Origin: Nitratiruptor sp.
Lineage (GTDB): Bacteria > Campylobacterota > Campylobacteria > Campylobacterales > Nitratiruptoraceae
NCBI GenBank assembly: GCA_015494535.1
Contig: WGBC01000091.1
Coordinates: 1-36,184 of the forward strand
Reading direction: 5' to 3'
Length of the DNA: 36,184 nt
This document shows positions 16,879 to 25,855 of the stretch, piece by piece; the stretch's first letter is position 1; the number at the start of each line of letters is the position of its first letter. The notes below the pieces were generated by a model. It worked only from the letters and a program-made list of their open reading frames with translations, did no database searches and was not told where the DNA came from. A program made the position numbers and the translations under genes.

Positions 16879-18818
16879 TACACTATCCCACAAAGTTTTA
16901 GCAGTGCATCGCTGTCTGGCTTACGCTTGGCAAAGGCTTCGAAACTCTCCATAGCCCCTCTGCTACCCCCTTTACAAAGCACCTCTTGCAGATAACTCTC
17001 GGCTATCTCGTCGTTGTATATGCCGTTATCTACAAACATGAAAAAGGCATCGGCACTCAGAACCTCTGCCCATTTATAGCTGTAGTACCCTGCAGCATAT
17101 CCGCCCGCGAAAATATGCCCGAAGCCCCATTGGAATTTGTTGTATGCCGGAGGCTTGATGAGGCTCACCTCATCTCTTACGCTATCGAGCACCTCTTGCA
17201 CATCCACAGGATAGCGCATATGAATGAGCATATCAAAAAGCCCAAACTCCAACTGCCTTAGCATCGCCAAAGCACTTTGGAAGTTTTTGGCTTCTTTGAG
17301 ACGCTGCATCATCTCTCTTGGCATTGCTTCGCCGCTTTTGTAGTGTCTAGCAAAAAGAGCGAGCACCTCTTCTTCGTAAGCGAAGTTTTCCAAGAACTGG
17401 CTTGGAAACTCCACTGCATCCCACTCTACGCCAGCTATACCGCTAACTGCTGGCTCTTTTACGGTGCTTAGCAGATGATGCAGCGCGTGCCCCATCTCAT
17501 GAAAAAGCGTTACCACATCGTCTGGGCGAAGAAGGCTAGGAACATTATCCGATGAAGGAGCAAAATTTGCAACGATATAGGCTACAGGATAAACTATCTC
17601 ACCTTTCTCATCCATATGATGCTTGACCCACTCATCCATCCAAGCGCCTCCCCTCTTGCCCTCTCTTGCCTCCAAGTCCATATAGACCCTGCCCACCAAT
17701 CTCTCAGGCAAGCGTATCTCATAGCAGCTAACGCTCTCATGCCACACGGGAGTGTCCACTTTTGTAAACTCAAGTTTAAAAAGCCTATGTAAAAACTCAA
17801 AAAGCCCCTCAACCGTGGCATTTTTCTCAAAATAGGGTTTATACTCCTCATCATCTACACTATATTTTGCTTTCTTAAGTTTCTCGCTCCAATACGCTAT
17901 ATCGTAAGCTTGCAAATCTTCATTGAACCCATGGGCTTTCGCAAATTGGCGCAACTCTTCCAGCTCTTTTTCGGCTTGGTTTTTGCTTTTTTGAGCTAGT
18001 TCTCGCAAAAACTCCACCACCTCCTCTGGACTTGTAGCCATTTTGGTGGCTAGACTCAATTGGGCATAGTTAGCATAGCCCAAAATATTCGCTTTTTTAT
18101 TTCTTAGCTCTAGAATCTTTTGGATAAGCTCCTCGTTTTCTGGCGCTCTCGTCACATAGGCCTTGTAGAGCTCTTGGCGCTTTTGCCTGTTGGGACCATA
18201 GCTCATATAGGCGATGTAGCTTGGCTGCTTAAGGGTGAAACGATAGCCCTTTTCGCACTTTGCAGCCTCAATGAGCGACTCTGGCATCCCTTCTACGTCT
18301 TTTTCATCTACAATCATCTCGTAGCTATCGGTAGCTTTGAGCAAATTTTGCGCAAAAGCACTTGTCAGTTCGCTTAGCTCAATATTAATTTTTTTAAGCT
18401 CTTGCTTTTTCTCTTCCTTCAGCCCTACGCCGCTTAGGCGAAATTCGAGCAAAAGATCCTCTATCACTTTTTTCTGCTCTTGATTGAGCGGCTTGGTGTC
18501 GATTTGCCGTAAAGCCTCGTAAATCGCCTCGTTTTGCCCAAGCTCGGTATGGTAGCGGCTTATTTCGACGATGAGATCGTTGTAGATCTTTTCCGTTTTT
18601 TCGCTGTTTTTGACATAATTGAGATGCGCAATGGGCGAGAAACAAAAACCAAGCTCCTCTTCCATAAGCTGCAAAGGACGGACGAAATTTTCGTAGTCTT
18701 TCTGTGGCAATGCTAATAGATCGTCAATCTTTTTTCGATTGTTCTGCAACGTTTGTAAAACCAACTCTTTTTGCTGTTCAATGTTTTCATCGTTTACCAA
18801 AAACTGGGGAAAACTCAT
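16878..18818 (-). CDS. prlC: M3 family oligopeptidase (oligopeptidase A-like)
   Basis: M3 peptidases are cytoplasmic zinc enzymes that cut short peptides, including signal peptide fragments. The 646-residue product carries the zinc site HEMGH at residues 440-444 within LFHEMGHALHHLL, and the third ligand region FPSQFLENFAYEEEVL about 30 residues later. Near the C-terminus is GHIFAGGYAAGYYSYKWAEV, the typical substrate-binding loop. Length fits oligopeptidase A (about 680). Its start overlaps the HIT gene by 4 bases and its stop overlaps the EAL-HDOD start. The symbol follows the E. coli protein and is family-level; a dipeptidyl carboxypeptidase is the main alternative. Confidence 0.93.
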   Translation of the reverse strand: MSFPQFLVNDENIEQQKELVLQTLQNNRKKIDDLLALPQKDYENFVRPLQLMEEELGFCFSPIAHLNYVKNSEKTEKIYNDLIVEISRYHTELGQNEAIYEALRQIDTKPLNQEQKKVIEDLLLEFRLSGVGLKEEKKQELKKINIELSELTSAFAQNLLKATDSYEMIVDEKDVEGMPESLIEAAKCEKGYRFTLKQPSYIAYMSYGPNRQKRQELYKAYVTRAPENEELIQKILELRNKKANILGYANYAQLSLATKMATSPEEVVEFLRELAQKSKNQAEKELEELRQFAKAHGFNEDLQAYDIAYWSEKLKKAKYSVDDEEYKPYFEKNATVEGLFEFLHRLFKLEFTKVDTPVWHESVSCYEIRLPERLVGRVYMDLEAREGKRGGAWMDEWVKHHMDEKGEIVYPVAYIVANFAPSSDNVPSLLRPDDVVTLFHEMGHALHHLLSTVKEPAVSGIAGVEWDAVEFPSQFLENFAYEEEVLALFARHYKSGEAMPREMMQRLKEAKNFQSALAMLRQLEFGLFDMLIHMRYPVDVQEVLDSVRDEVSLIKPPAYNKFQWGFGHIFAGGYAAGYYSYKWAEVLSADAFFMFVDNGIYNDEIAESYLQEVLCKGGSRGAMESFEAFAKRKPDSDALLKLCGIV

Positions 18819-19183
18819 AAACTCTCCTTCAACTCTTTTTGTAACAGTTCGATAAATATTTCAAAAGGGGGCAGATTGAGCCTTGCTTCTCTTTGCTTCT
18901 TGCCCCACATCGGCTCGGGATAGTGGCTATCTTCTTGAAAACGCGCCATGATGTGCCAATGTAGGCGCGGTAAATAGTTGCCAAAAGAAGCGATATTGAT
19001 CTTTGTGGGATTGTAGTAAGCAATCATGAGCCTCTCGATTATATCTAGGCATTTATAGATCTGCAGCTTCGTATCCTCGTCGCATTCGCTCATCTCTTTG
19101 CAAGGCTTCTGGGTAAAGATTTTGAGCCATGGAATTTCGCTCTCGTGCTCTTCAATGTATATCAAATCGTTTGCATAAACCAT
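18815..19183 (-). CDS. HIT family protein (histidine triad nucleotide-binding)
   Basis: HIT proteins bind and hydrolyse nucleotide derivatives through a His-x-His-x-His motif. The 122-residue product has LPRLHWHIMARF near residue 78, in which two histidines are spaced as in the motif while the third position is replaced by methionine/alanine. The following SHYPEPMWG stretch is common in a HIT subgroup of this phylum and of other proteobacteria. Hydrolase activity may therefore differ from that of classical Hint proteins. It is the first gene of the minus-strand set and overlaps the peptidase gene by 4 bases. The upstream AGAGAA is a weak ribosome binding site. Confidence 0.8.
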   Translation of the reverse strand: MVYANDLIYIEEHESEIPWLKIFTQKPCKEMSECDEDTKLQIYKCLDIIERLMIAYYNPTKINIASFGNYLPRLHWHIMARFQEDSHYPEPMWGKKQREARLNLPPFEIFIELLQKELKESL

Positions 19184-19208
19184 TTCTCTACGCTTTCATT
19201 GAAAAATA

Positions 19209-19214
19209 ATTATA
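19209..19214 (-). promoter_or_regulatory. -10 box of the HIT-prlC-EAL/HDOD operon
   Basis: A perfect TATAAT on the minus strand lies 26 bases upstream of the HIT start. Transcription would start near 19202, leaving a leader of about 19 bases. The surrounding gap of 153 bases is AT-rich and also holds the opposing chemoreceptor promoter. Confidence 0.5.
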
Positions 19215-19274
19215 GAATTCTATTACAAAAGATACGCAAATAAAAGTGATTTACTCTCCACTGATAATTAATTA

Positions 19275-19301
19275 TAAATATTTTTTATTACAAACCGATA
19301 A
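19275..19301 (+). promoter_or_regulatory. Sigma-28 (FliA)-like promoter of the chemoreceptor
   Basis: TAAATATT at 19275-19282 and ACCGATAA at 19294-19301 are separated by exactly 11 bases. They compare with the FliA consensus TAAAGTTT-N11-GCCGATAA at 6 of 8 and 7 of 8 positions. Transcription would begin near 19308-19310, about 28 bases before the start codon, with the ribosome binding site GGAG between. Chemoreceptor genes are known sigma-28 targets in enterobacteria. An overlapping TATAAA at 19273-19278 could serve the housekeeping sigma factor instead. Confidence 0.6.
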
Positions 19302-19336
19302 TTTTAAAAATTGACGTTACTTACGTTGGAGTAAAG

Positions 19337-21283
19337 ATGCTCAAAAACATCTCTTTAGCCAAAAAGATACAAATCCCTCTTTTGATTTTTATTATTGTAG
19401 GCATTGTCATTATAGGCAGTTACAATCTCATTGAACTTGGAAAAATCGAAGAAAAAATATATAGCCAAGTAGAAAAAAATCTAAGAACATTCTACGCACT
19501 CAAAATGGAAGAGAAAAAGAGCATAGCCCTCACAAACGCCATCTCGCTCGCAAGCAACTCCCTCATAGCGGATGCATTAAAAAACGGCAATAGGGAATTG
19601 GCGCTATATGAGTTGCAAAAAGCTATCAACAACTATAAGCAGTATACAAAATTTAAAAATATTAAAATACATCTTCACACAAAAGACATTCACTCCTTTT
19701 TAAGAGCGTGGAAGCCAGAAAAGTATGGCGATGACTTAAGTGGATTTCGCAAAACGATTCTTTGGGTCGTGCAAAACAGAAAGCCTTTGGTGGCTATTGA
19801 GTTGGGACGAGCAGGATTGATTCTTAGAGGTTTGTCGCCTGTGTTTGATGATGCAAATCAATATGTCGGAAGTTTAGAGTTCATGCAGGGATTAAATTCC
19901 ATTGCAAAAGATTTACAAAAGAGAGGCATCTATTTCTTAGTCGCATTTGATAGAAAATACCTCAAAATAGCAAAGTTTTTGCAAAAAGCCCTACCAATTT
20001 CACGCAACTATGTGTTAGCAATCCACGCGTATGATCAAGCATTCTATCAAGATATCAAAAACACCGCTCTAACTCCTCGTTTTCAGACTAAAAACTATTT
20101 TGCTGTAACTATTCCTATAAAAGATTTCAACAATAAAACGGTCGCCTACGCAATTATTGGCAAAAGCAAACAAGAGATCAATGCAATCATAGAACAAAAC
20201 AAAAACAGCCTTATCCTTCAACTCATAATCATGGCAGTGACGGGAGCATTTGTGTTTATAGCTTTGCTAATCACACTCCAAACAGCCATCCTCAAACCGA
20301 TTAAGACTCTTCAAGAACGCACCAAAGACCTCGCACAAGGGAAAGGGGATTTAAGTAAGAGAGTGCAAATCAATGCAAAAGATGAAATAGGCAGAGTCGC
20401 CTACTATATCAACGCCTTTATAAAAAAATTGCGCGAAATCATCGTCTCTATCACAAACAATATCAAAAGCCTCCAGGAAATATCCAATACTATCTCCAAT
20501 GTATCGGCGCAAGTTAGCAAATCAGTAAGCAAACAAGACAGCCTCATAGCAAAAGCCCAGCAAAAAACAGAAAAGGTGCAAAACAAAATCGAAACGACTG
20601 ATACGAAAGTAACGCAAACTGCAGAATATATCACAAATACGAATGAAACGCTTCAAGAACTGATAACGTATTTGCGCACAATTACCGATAAACTCCAAGA
20701 AAATACACAAAAGCAGCTAGATACCTCTAGCAAAATCTCCTCTTTGGCAGAGCAATCCAAAGATATAAAAAAGATAGTAAAAATCATCAAAGATATAGCG
20801 GATCAGACAAATATGTTGGCCCTCAATGCGGCAATCGAAGCAGCACGCGCACACGAACATGGCAAAGGATTTGCAGTGGTTGCCGATGAGGTGCGCCAAC
20901 TTGCAGAAAAAACCCAAAAAAGCCTAAGCGAGATAGACAACTCCATCTCCATCATTACCCAAGAGATCCAAAACTCGCAACAAATTATCACCAAAACGGC
21001 AAATGCATCAAAAGAGCTATCCAACGATGCCAATATATTGATCGAAAAATCCAACAACAGCTTAAAAAATTTGCATGAAACCCTTCAGATTTCACAAACG
21101 GCAAAAGAGGACATGGCAGAAACCAAAGCCATCGTCAATCTCTTGATAGAGATTATTAACGATATATACAAAGAATCCAAATCTTCGGAGGCTACTATCC
21201 AAAACTTGCAAAAGGTTACGAAAACCATCGAAAACATATCAAAAGAGCTATTGCGAGATGTCAACCAATTCAAAACGCAATAG
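19337..21283 (+). CDS. Methyl-accepting chemotaxis protein with dCache_3-like sensor domain
   Basis: The 648-residue membrane chemoreceptor passes ligand signals to CheA/CheW. Membrane segment 1 is at about residues 12-30 ([15 protein letters not shown]). The periplasmic sensor is about 31-290 and resembles a double Cache domain: the [20 protein letters not shown] stretch followed by [20 protein letters not shown] is the dCache_3 type. Membrane segment 2 is about 292-315, then HAMP ([20 protein letters not shown]), then the signalling domain. The tip sequence is [19 protein letters not shown] followed by [19 protein letters not shown]. No C-terminal CheR-tethering pentapeptide is seen; it ends NQFKTQ. 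Start ATG has GGAG 6 bases upstream. Ligand is unknown. Confidence 0.95.
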   Translation: MLKNISLAKKIQIPLLIFIIVGIVIIGSYNLIELGKIEEKIYSQVEKNLRTFYALKMEEKKSIALTNAISLASNSLIADALKNGNRELALYELQKAINNYKQYTKFKNIKIHLHTKDIHSFLRAWKPEKYGDDLSGFRKTILWVVQNRKPLVAIELGRAGLILRGLSPVFDDANQYVGSLEFMQGLNSIAKDLQKRGIYFLVAFDRKYLKIAKFLQKALPISRNYVLAIHAYDQAFYQDIKNTALTPRFQTKNYFAVTIPIKDFNNKTVAYAIIGKSKQEINAIIEQNKNSLILQLIIMAVTGAFVFIALLITLQTAILKPIKTLQERTKDLAQGKGDLSKRVQINAKDEIGRVAYYINAFIKKLREIIVSITNNIKSLQEISNTISNVSAQVSKSVSKQDSLIAKAQQKTEKVQNKIETTDTKVTQTAEYITNTNETLQELITYLRTITDKLQENTQKQLDTSSKISSLAEQSKDIKKIVKIIKDIADQTNMLALNAAIEAARAHEHGKGFAVVADEVRQLAEKTQKSLSEIDNSISIITQEIQNSQQIITKTANASKELSNDANILIEKSNNSLKNLHETLQISQTAKEDMAETKAIVNLLIEIINDIYKESKSSEATIQNLQKVTKTIENISKELLRDVNQFKTQ

Positions 21284-21374
21284 TTAGGCTTGGCCTTCTA
21301 TTGCATCAAAGCGCAAATCCCTTTTTTATCTTCTTACACAAATCTTTTTTGTAAATGTAGAGAAAGAATAATAT

Positions 21375-21380
21375 TATAAA
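21375..21380 (+). promoter_or_regulatory. Likely -10 box of the thioredoxin-kinase-regulator operon
   Basis: TATAAA lies 25 bases before the thioredoxin-like start codon. Transcription would begin near 21387, just ahead of the strong AAAGGAG ribosome binding site at 21393-21399. The preceding part of this 121-base gap shows no convincing terminator for the chemoreceptor gene. Confidence 0.4.
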
Positions 21381-21404
21381 ATTTTATTGTTGAAAGGAGT
21401 AGTG

Positions 21405-21809
21405 ATGAAAAAAATTCTATTTTTAATGCTATTTGCAGTTGCGATTTTTGCTGAGATTCACTGGCAAAAAGACTATCAAACGGCCTTCCAAAAGGCGCAA
21501 CAAGAGCAAAAACCGCTTTTTGTGTTTATGGAAAGGCTCGATCCACCATGCAGATGGTGCGAAAAGATGAAAAAATTCACGCTATCAAACAAAGAGATCG
21601 CAAGCACTATCAACAAACACTTCATAGCAGTCAAAGTCACTAGAGAAAAGAGAAACTATCCCTCTTTTTTACACTCCAAATATGTCCCAGCCATCTTCAT
21701 TCTCGATCACAACAACAAACCAATCACCAAAGTAATTGGCTATTGGGACGTAAACGATTTCAAAAGCGATCTGAGGTATATTTTGGATGAATTATTGAAA
21801 AAGAGATAA
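21405..21809 (+). CDS. Periplasmic thioredoxin-like protein
   Basis: The 134-residue product starts with a signal peptide (MKKILFLMLFAVAIFAEI), so it is expected in the periplasm. The mature part is a thioredoxin fold of the Thioredoxin_7/SoxW-like kind, with an active-site CRWC motif (Cys49 and Cys52) in LDPPCRWCEKMKKFTL and a likely cis-proline in KYVPAIFIL. It may act as a thiol oxidoreductase on exported proteins. I chose ATG 21405, 5 bases after AAAGGAG, over the TTG at 21387, which would spoil the signal peptide. The histidine kinase gene starts 2 bases after its stop, so the two are co-transcribed. A role in sensing or maintaining the kinase's periplasmic domain is inference. Confidence 0.85.
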   Translation: MKKILFLMLFAVAIFAEIHWQKDYQTAFQKAQQEQKPLFVFMERLDPPCRWCEKMKKFTLSNKEIASTINKHFIAVKVTREKRNYPSFLHSKYVPAIFILDHNNKPITKVIGYWDVNDFKSDLRYILDELLKKR

Positions 21810-21811
21810 AG

Positions 21812-23431
21812 GTGGTAAAAAGTGTAAGCTTTAAAAAGGTTAAATTTTTACTTCTATTTATATTTGTTCTTTTTATATTTCTCTTTACCGCACTAATAGT
21901 CTACGAGGAGTATACTGAATCCCAAAAAGAGATAGAAAACTTCAAAAAAGAGTACATCGCAAAACAAAAAGAGATCATCAAACAAGAGACCCTCAGAGCT
22001 CTTCGTTACATATCCTACAAACACAAAAACGCTGGTACAAAATCCCTTGCCAAACTCAAAGAAGAGATCATAGATGCGATTGAGTATATGAGAAACGAGA
22101 GGGATGGCACGGGATATATATTTATCTATACCTTTGATGGGATCAACGTTGCAGATCCCATCCTCAAACAGAATAAAGGCAAAAACCTTATAGATTTCAC
22201 CGATCCAAATGGCAAAAAGGTGATAAAAGAGCTTATAGAAGTATCCAAAAAGCCTGATGGCGGCTATGTACGGTATGTCTGGAACAAACCCATCGTCAAT
22301 AAACTCGCACCAAAAATCTCCTATGCAAAAGCCTACCATCCCTTTAAATGGATGGTAGGAAGCGGCGTCTATCTCGATGAGATAGAAAAAATTATCGCCC
22401 AAAAGGAGATAGCACACAAAGACAAAATGATAAAGTATATCATCAATATCATCACTCTTTCTTTTATAGTGCTACTCATAACTATAGCTACCATCAGATA
22501 CTTCTCAACGCTTTTGGAAAAATCGCTAGTCAAAATACAAGAGCGATTCAACGAAGCAGCCAACAAAAATATCTATATCTACACGCACGACTTACTGTTT
22601 GATGAGTTTAAAGAGATCGCAAAATACGCCAACAAAATGATAAAAATCATAAAAGATCGAACCAAAAAGCTTCAAGAGCTCAATAGAAATCTAGAATATA
22701 AAGTCCTAGAAAAAACAAAAGCCCTCCATAACCAAAACGAAGAGCTCAAAAAATCAAAAGAGCTTACAGAATCTGTATTGAGAGCTCAAGACAAGTTTCT
22801 TAAAACTGCCATTCACGAGATAAACACACCACTATCCATCATCCTTACAAACCTCGATCTGCTCAAAATGGAAAATATCAAAAACAAAGAGCTCTCCAAT
22901 ATCGAACTAGGCGTCAAGATAATCCACAACATCTATAACGACTTAGCCTATATGGTCAAGAAAGATAGGGTCGAATACAAAAAAGAGCACATCAATGTAT
23001 CAAACTTTTTAGCAAAAGAGATAGACTTTTTCATCGAAATTGCCAAAGCCAACCTTCTCCAAATTGAAAGCAAAATAGAAAATGGGCTCTATCTGCAGAT
23101 AAATCCGATAGAGCTGCAAAGAATCATCGACAATAACATCTCCAACGCCATAAAATACAGCTATCCCAAAAGCACAATCTATATAAAACTCTATAAAAAA
23201 GAGCATATTATCTTTGAAATCAGCACCAAATCCAAAAAAATAGAAGATACCCAAAAGATTTTCAAGCAGTTTTACAAAGAGGATGACGCAAAAGGGGGAT
23301 TTGGATTGGGACTGGCGCTGGTTTATGAGATTTGTCAAAAATATGGCTTTGCCATAGAGGTTTCTTACAAAGATGGCTATAATATCTTCAAATATATCTT
23401 GAAAGAGCGACATGAAAATATTTTTGCTTGA
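21812..23431 (+). CDS. Membrane histidine kinase with periplasmic Cache domain and degenerate G1 box
   Basis: The 539-residue sensor kinase has membrane segments at about residues 11-30 and 207-228. Between them is a single Cache domain (sCache_2 type, DGTGYIFIYTFDGINVADP, then GKNLIDFTDPNGKK and HPFKWMVGSGVYLDEIE). A coiled-coil linker of about 100 residues follows, then the HisKA H-box AIHEINTPLSII with His335 and the ATPase domain. The N-box (NNISNAIKYSYPKS) and G2-like box (GGFGLGLALVYEI) are present. The G1 box, normally D-x-G-x-G, reads STKSKKIED and has lost the aspartate and glycines. The GTG start follows the thioredoxin stop by 2 bases; no ATG is available nearby. The gene overlaps the regulator by 20 bases. 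Signal and targets are unknown; neighbouring acetate genes are possible targets. Confidence 0.88.
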   Translation: MVKSVSFKKVKFLLLFIFVLFIFLFTALIVYEEYTESQKEIENFKKEYIAKQKEIIKQETLRALRYISYKHKNAGTKSLAKLKEEIIDAIEYMRNERDGTGYIFIYTFDGINVADPILKQNKGKNLIDFTDPNGKKVIKELIEVSKKPDGGYVRYVWNKPIVNKLAPKISYAKAYHPFKWMVGSGVYLDEIEKIIAQKEIAHKDKMIKYIINIITLSFIVLLITIATIRYFSTLLEKSLVKIQERFNEAANKNIYIYTHDLLFDEFKEIAKYANKMIKIIKDRTKKLQELNRNLEYKVLEKTKALHNQNEELKKSKELTESVLRAQDKFLKTAIHEINTPLSIILTNLDLLKMENIKNKELSNIELGVKIIHNIYNDLAYMVKKDRVEYKKEHINVSNFLAKEIDFFIEIAKANLLQIESKIENGLYLQINPIELQRIIDNNISNAIKYSYPKSTIYIKLYKKEHIIFEISTKSKKIEDTQKIFKQFYKEDDAKGGFGLGLALVYEICQKYGFAIEVSYKDGYNIFKYILKERHENIFA

Positions 23432-24074
23432 AGATGAGATCATTCTTTGCGATTCTATCCATAGATACCTTACAAAGCTTGGGCACGACGTGCTATGTTG
23501 CTACGATGGCAAAGAGGCACTGACTATTTTACAGCAGCAAAGCTTCGATCTCTTGGTACTTGATATCAATGTGCCTCAAATAAATGGATTTGAGATTTTG
23601 GATACTTTGCAAAAAGATCACAACTACACCCCGACTATTTTCATAAGCGCCCTCACTGATATAGAAGATATTACAAAAGCTTTTGAACTTGGATGCAAAG
23701 ACTACATCAAAAAGCCTTTTCATCTCAAAGAACTAGAACTTAGAATAGAAAAGATCTCCTCATCGATAGAGAACAAAAAACATATAGTGCTAAGCAAAAA
23801 CTACAGCTACTCCATCGAAAAAAAGACACTCTATTTTGACGACACCCCCGTCGAGCTTACAAAAAGGCAGCTGCAAATCATCGATCTGCTAGCTAGAAAC
23901 AGAGGCTTAGTTGTCAATTTTGATATGTTTCGCGAATTTGTCTATGACGATGAATTTGTGGACAACCCAACCATTAGAGCAGAAATAAGTAGACTCAAAA
24001 AGATCCTAAAAGAGGACTTTATTATCAATATTAGAGGACTTGGATACAAAATAGCAAAAAAACCTTCTCTCTAG
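23412..24074 (+). CDS. OmpR-family response regulator
   Basis: The 220-residue regulator has an N-terminal receiver with acidic pair Glu7/Asp8, phospho-acceptor Asp51 in LLVLDINVPQ, serine in FISALTD and lysine in YIKKPFHL. Its C-terminal winged helix (about 130-218) has the usual VELTKRQLQIIDLLARNRG and ISRLKKILKED segments and the GLGYKIAKK hairpin. All receiver residues needed for phosphorylation are present, unlike the altered partner kinase. The start overlaps the kinase end by 20 bases. The 110-base gap that follows leads to the OprD-like porin gene, which this regulator could control. No DNA-binding repeat was identified there. Confidence 0.93.
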   Translation: MKIFLLEDEIILCDSIHRYLTKLGHDVLCCYDGKEALTILQQQSFDLLVLDINVPQINGFEILDTLQKDHNYTPTIFISALTDIEDITKAFELGCKDYIKKPFHLKELELRIEKISSSIENKKHIVLSKNYSYSIEKKTLYFDDTPVELTKRQLQIIDLLARNRGLVVNFDMFREFVYDDEFVDNPTIRAEISRLKKILKEDFIINIRGLGYKIAKKPSL

Positions 24075-24151
24075 CCCTTCGATTCATCCCCATACATTCG
24101 TTTTTTCTTTGATTCTCATTTATTTGCTACGCTTATGCTACTTTTTAGTTT

Positions 24152-24157
24152 TACAAT
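24152..24157 (+). promoter_or_regulatory. Likely -10 box of the porin/acetate gene set
   Basis: TACAAT lies 33 bases before the porin start codon. Transcription would begin near 24164, ahead of the AAGGAG ribosome binding site at 24173-24178. No -35 box or clear operator repeat is visible in the 24075-24151 region. Confidence 0.45.
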
Positions 24158-24184
24158 ATGCCAAACCCTATTGAAGGAGCAAAA

Positions 24185-25528
24185 ATGAGAAACTTCTTGC
24201 TATCCGGTGTGGCTGCATCCTTGCTATTAGTCTCTGCAAACGCAGCGGACTCTTTGGAGGATGCTTTCAAAGATGGCAAATTTAGAGGGCATATAAGAGC
24301 CTTTTATATAGATAGGTATTGGCAAGGAGCACTCGAATCTGCCAAGACAGATTATGATGCATTTGCCGTAGGGGTGGATCTTCACTACGAGACAGGCTCA
24401 TTTTATGGCTTTAGCGCTGGTATTGGTATATACAGTGACAACGATTTTGGACTTAACAGCTCAGACATCAAAAAGGTGCACACCTCTATCTTGGGTGACG
24501 ATGGAGAGAGCTACGCTTTTGTAGGAGAAGCCTACTTGCAGTATAAAAATGGCAATACCATCTTCAAAGCCGGTCGCCAAAAACTCAATACTCCTCTAAT
24601 AGCAGCTGATGATGCCCGAATGATTCCCAACTTGTTTGAAGCATACATGCTCATCAACAAAGACTTGCCAAATACCACACTCATTGCAGGGCATGTGACA
24701 AAAATAGCGCCAGGGACTTTCTTCAATCAATATAGAAGCACATCACCTGCCGGGCAAGCTTTGGCAATCACTGCAGGGTATGGAGCAAACGCGAATGCAA
24801 GTATAGGCAAATTTCAAGATATGGGATGGTATGCGATTGGTAAAGAGACTGATGGCGTCTCCTTAGCAGCAGTGGTCTACAAAGGCATAGAAAATATCAC
24901 GTTGCAAGCATGGGACTACTATGCACACGATATTTTAAATGCTATCTACCTGCAAGCCGATTTCAAATGGAATAGCCTCATTAGCGACAGTATCAAACCC
25001 TTCGCAGGGTTGCAGTACATCAACCAAAAAGATGTGGGCAACAAGCTTGCTGGCAAAGTGGACTCCAACTACATTGCAGCTAAAATCGGTGCACAATACA
25101 ACAACCTCTCCCTCTACGCAGCATATTCAACTACAGATTCAAGCAAAGGCGCTGCAGTTAATGGCGGGGTAATCACTCCTTGGGGCGGTATGCCAGCTTT
25201 TACGCAAGGTATGGTAACTAGGCATCAATTTTTCGCAGATACGGACGCTTGGAAAGTGGCAGGAGTGTATAAATGGAGCAATTTTGGACTCAATCTCAAA
25301 ACAGCCTTTTTCTACACATCTTTTGACGTGGGCAAAGACAACGCATACTCGCCAAATCACGCTTGGACGGCTACCGAGGCAGGATTTGACTTCATCTACT
25401 ATCCAGAAGCTATCAAAAATTTGCAAGTGCGCTTTAGAGGCAACTTCCCGCGAAGCTTCTATGAAAAAGCCGATGGCAGGGATTTAGGATGGAACGAGTA
25501 TAGATTCATTATCAACTACAATTTTTAA
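24185..25528 (+). CDS. OprD-family outer membrane porin
   Basis: The 447-residue product has a signal peptide (MRNFLLSGVAASLLLVSANA with cleavage after AA, residue about 22). The mature N-terminus (SLEDAFKDGKFRGHIRAFYI) is typical of OprD/Campylobacterota major outer membrane porins. The body has beta-strand patterns and the tract FKAGRQKLNTPLIAADDARM, which matches the OprD family. It ends INYNF, a C-terminal phenylalanine that favours barrel assembly. The open frame begins upstream at 24158, but ATG 24185 has AAGGAG 6 bases upstream. It precedes the DUF485-actP pair by only 9 bases, so it may be the outer membrane route for acetate or similar small carboxylates; that is inference. Confidence 0.9.
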   Translation: MRNFLLSGVAASLLLVSANAADSLEDAFKDGKFRGHIRAFYIDRYWQGALESAKTDYDAFAVGVDLHYETGSFYGFSAGIGIYSDNDFGLNSSDIKKVHTSILGDDGESYAFVGEAYLQYKNGNTIFKAGRQKLNTPLIAADDARMIPNLFEAYMLINKDLPNTTLIAGHVTKIAPGTFFNQYRSTSPAGQALAITAGYGANANASIGKFQDMGWYAIGKETDGVSLAAVVYKGIENITLQAWDYYAHDILNAIYLQADFKWNSLISDSIKPFAGLQYINQKDVGNKLAGKVDSNYIAAKIGAQYNNLSLYAAYSTTDSSKGAAVNGGVITPWGGMPAFTQGMVTRHQFFADTDAWKVAGVYKWSNFGLNLKTAFFYTSFDVGKDNAYSPNHAWTATEAGFDFIYYPEAIKNLQVRFRGNFPRSFYEKADGRDLGWNEYRFIINYNF

Positions 25529-25537
25529 GGAGAGAGT

Positions 25538-25855
25538 ATGAAAACCGAAATTTTGCAAAAACTCAAATCCAATCCAAGGCTTTGGGAACTTATCGAAAAA
25601 AGAGAGAAATTTTCTTGGACGATGGCTATCATCATGCTCATCGTCTACTATGCCTTTATCCTTACTATAGCATTTGATCCTTCATTGCTCGGTAAGCCTC
25701 TATCAGAAAATATGGTGACAACCGTAGGGATACCCGTAGGTATCGGCGTGATTGTCTTTGCGTTTATTCTCACGGGGATTTACGTCAACAAAGCCAATAA
25801 GGAGTTTGACGTGATTACAAAAGAACTTCACGATTCAGTAAAGGATGAGCTATGA
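25538..25855 (+). CDS. yjcH: DUF485 membrane protein, ActP partner
   Basis: The 105-residue protein has two membrane segments (about 27-50 and 65-88) flanked by a charged N-terminus ([19 protein letters not shown]) and a charged C-terminus. This is the DUF485 (YjcH) family, which is nearly always encoded immediately upstream of the acetate symporter ActP in acs-yjcH-actP operons. Here the same order is kept, and the stop overlaps the actP start by 4 bases (ATGA). Its molecular role is not well established; a transporter accessory role is inferred from the linkage. The ribosome binding site is AAGGAGAG. Confidence 0.92.
   Translation: MKTEILQKLKSNPRLWELIEKREKFSWTMAIIMLIVYYAFILTIAFDPSLLGKPLSENMVTTVGIPVGIGVIVFAFILTGIYVNKANKEFDVITKELHDSVKDEL

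Noticed and set aside
21284-21374. Terminator after the chemoreceptor gene
   Set aside because: Only a 4-base stem (AGGC/GCCT) with no adjoining T run was found, too weak to report as a feature.
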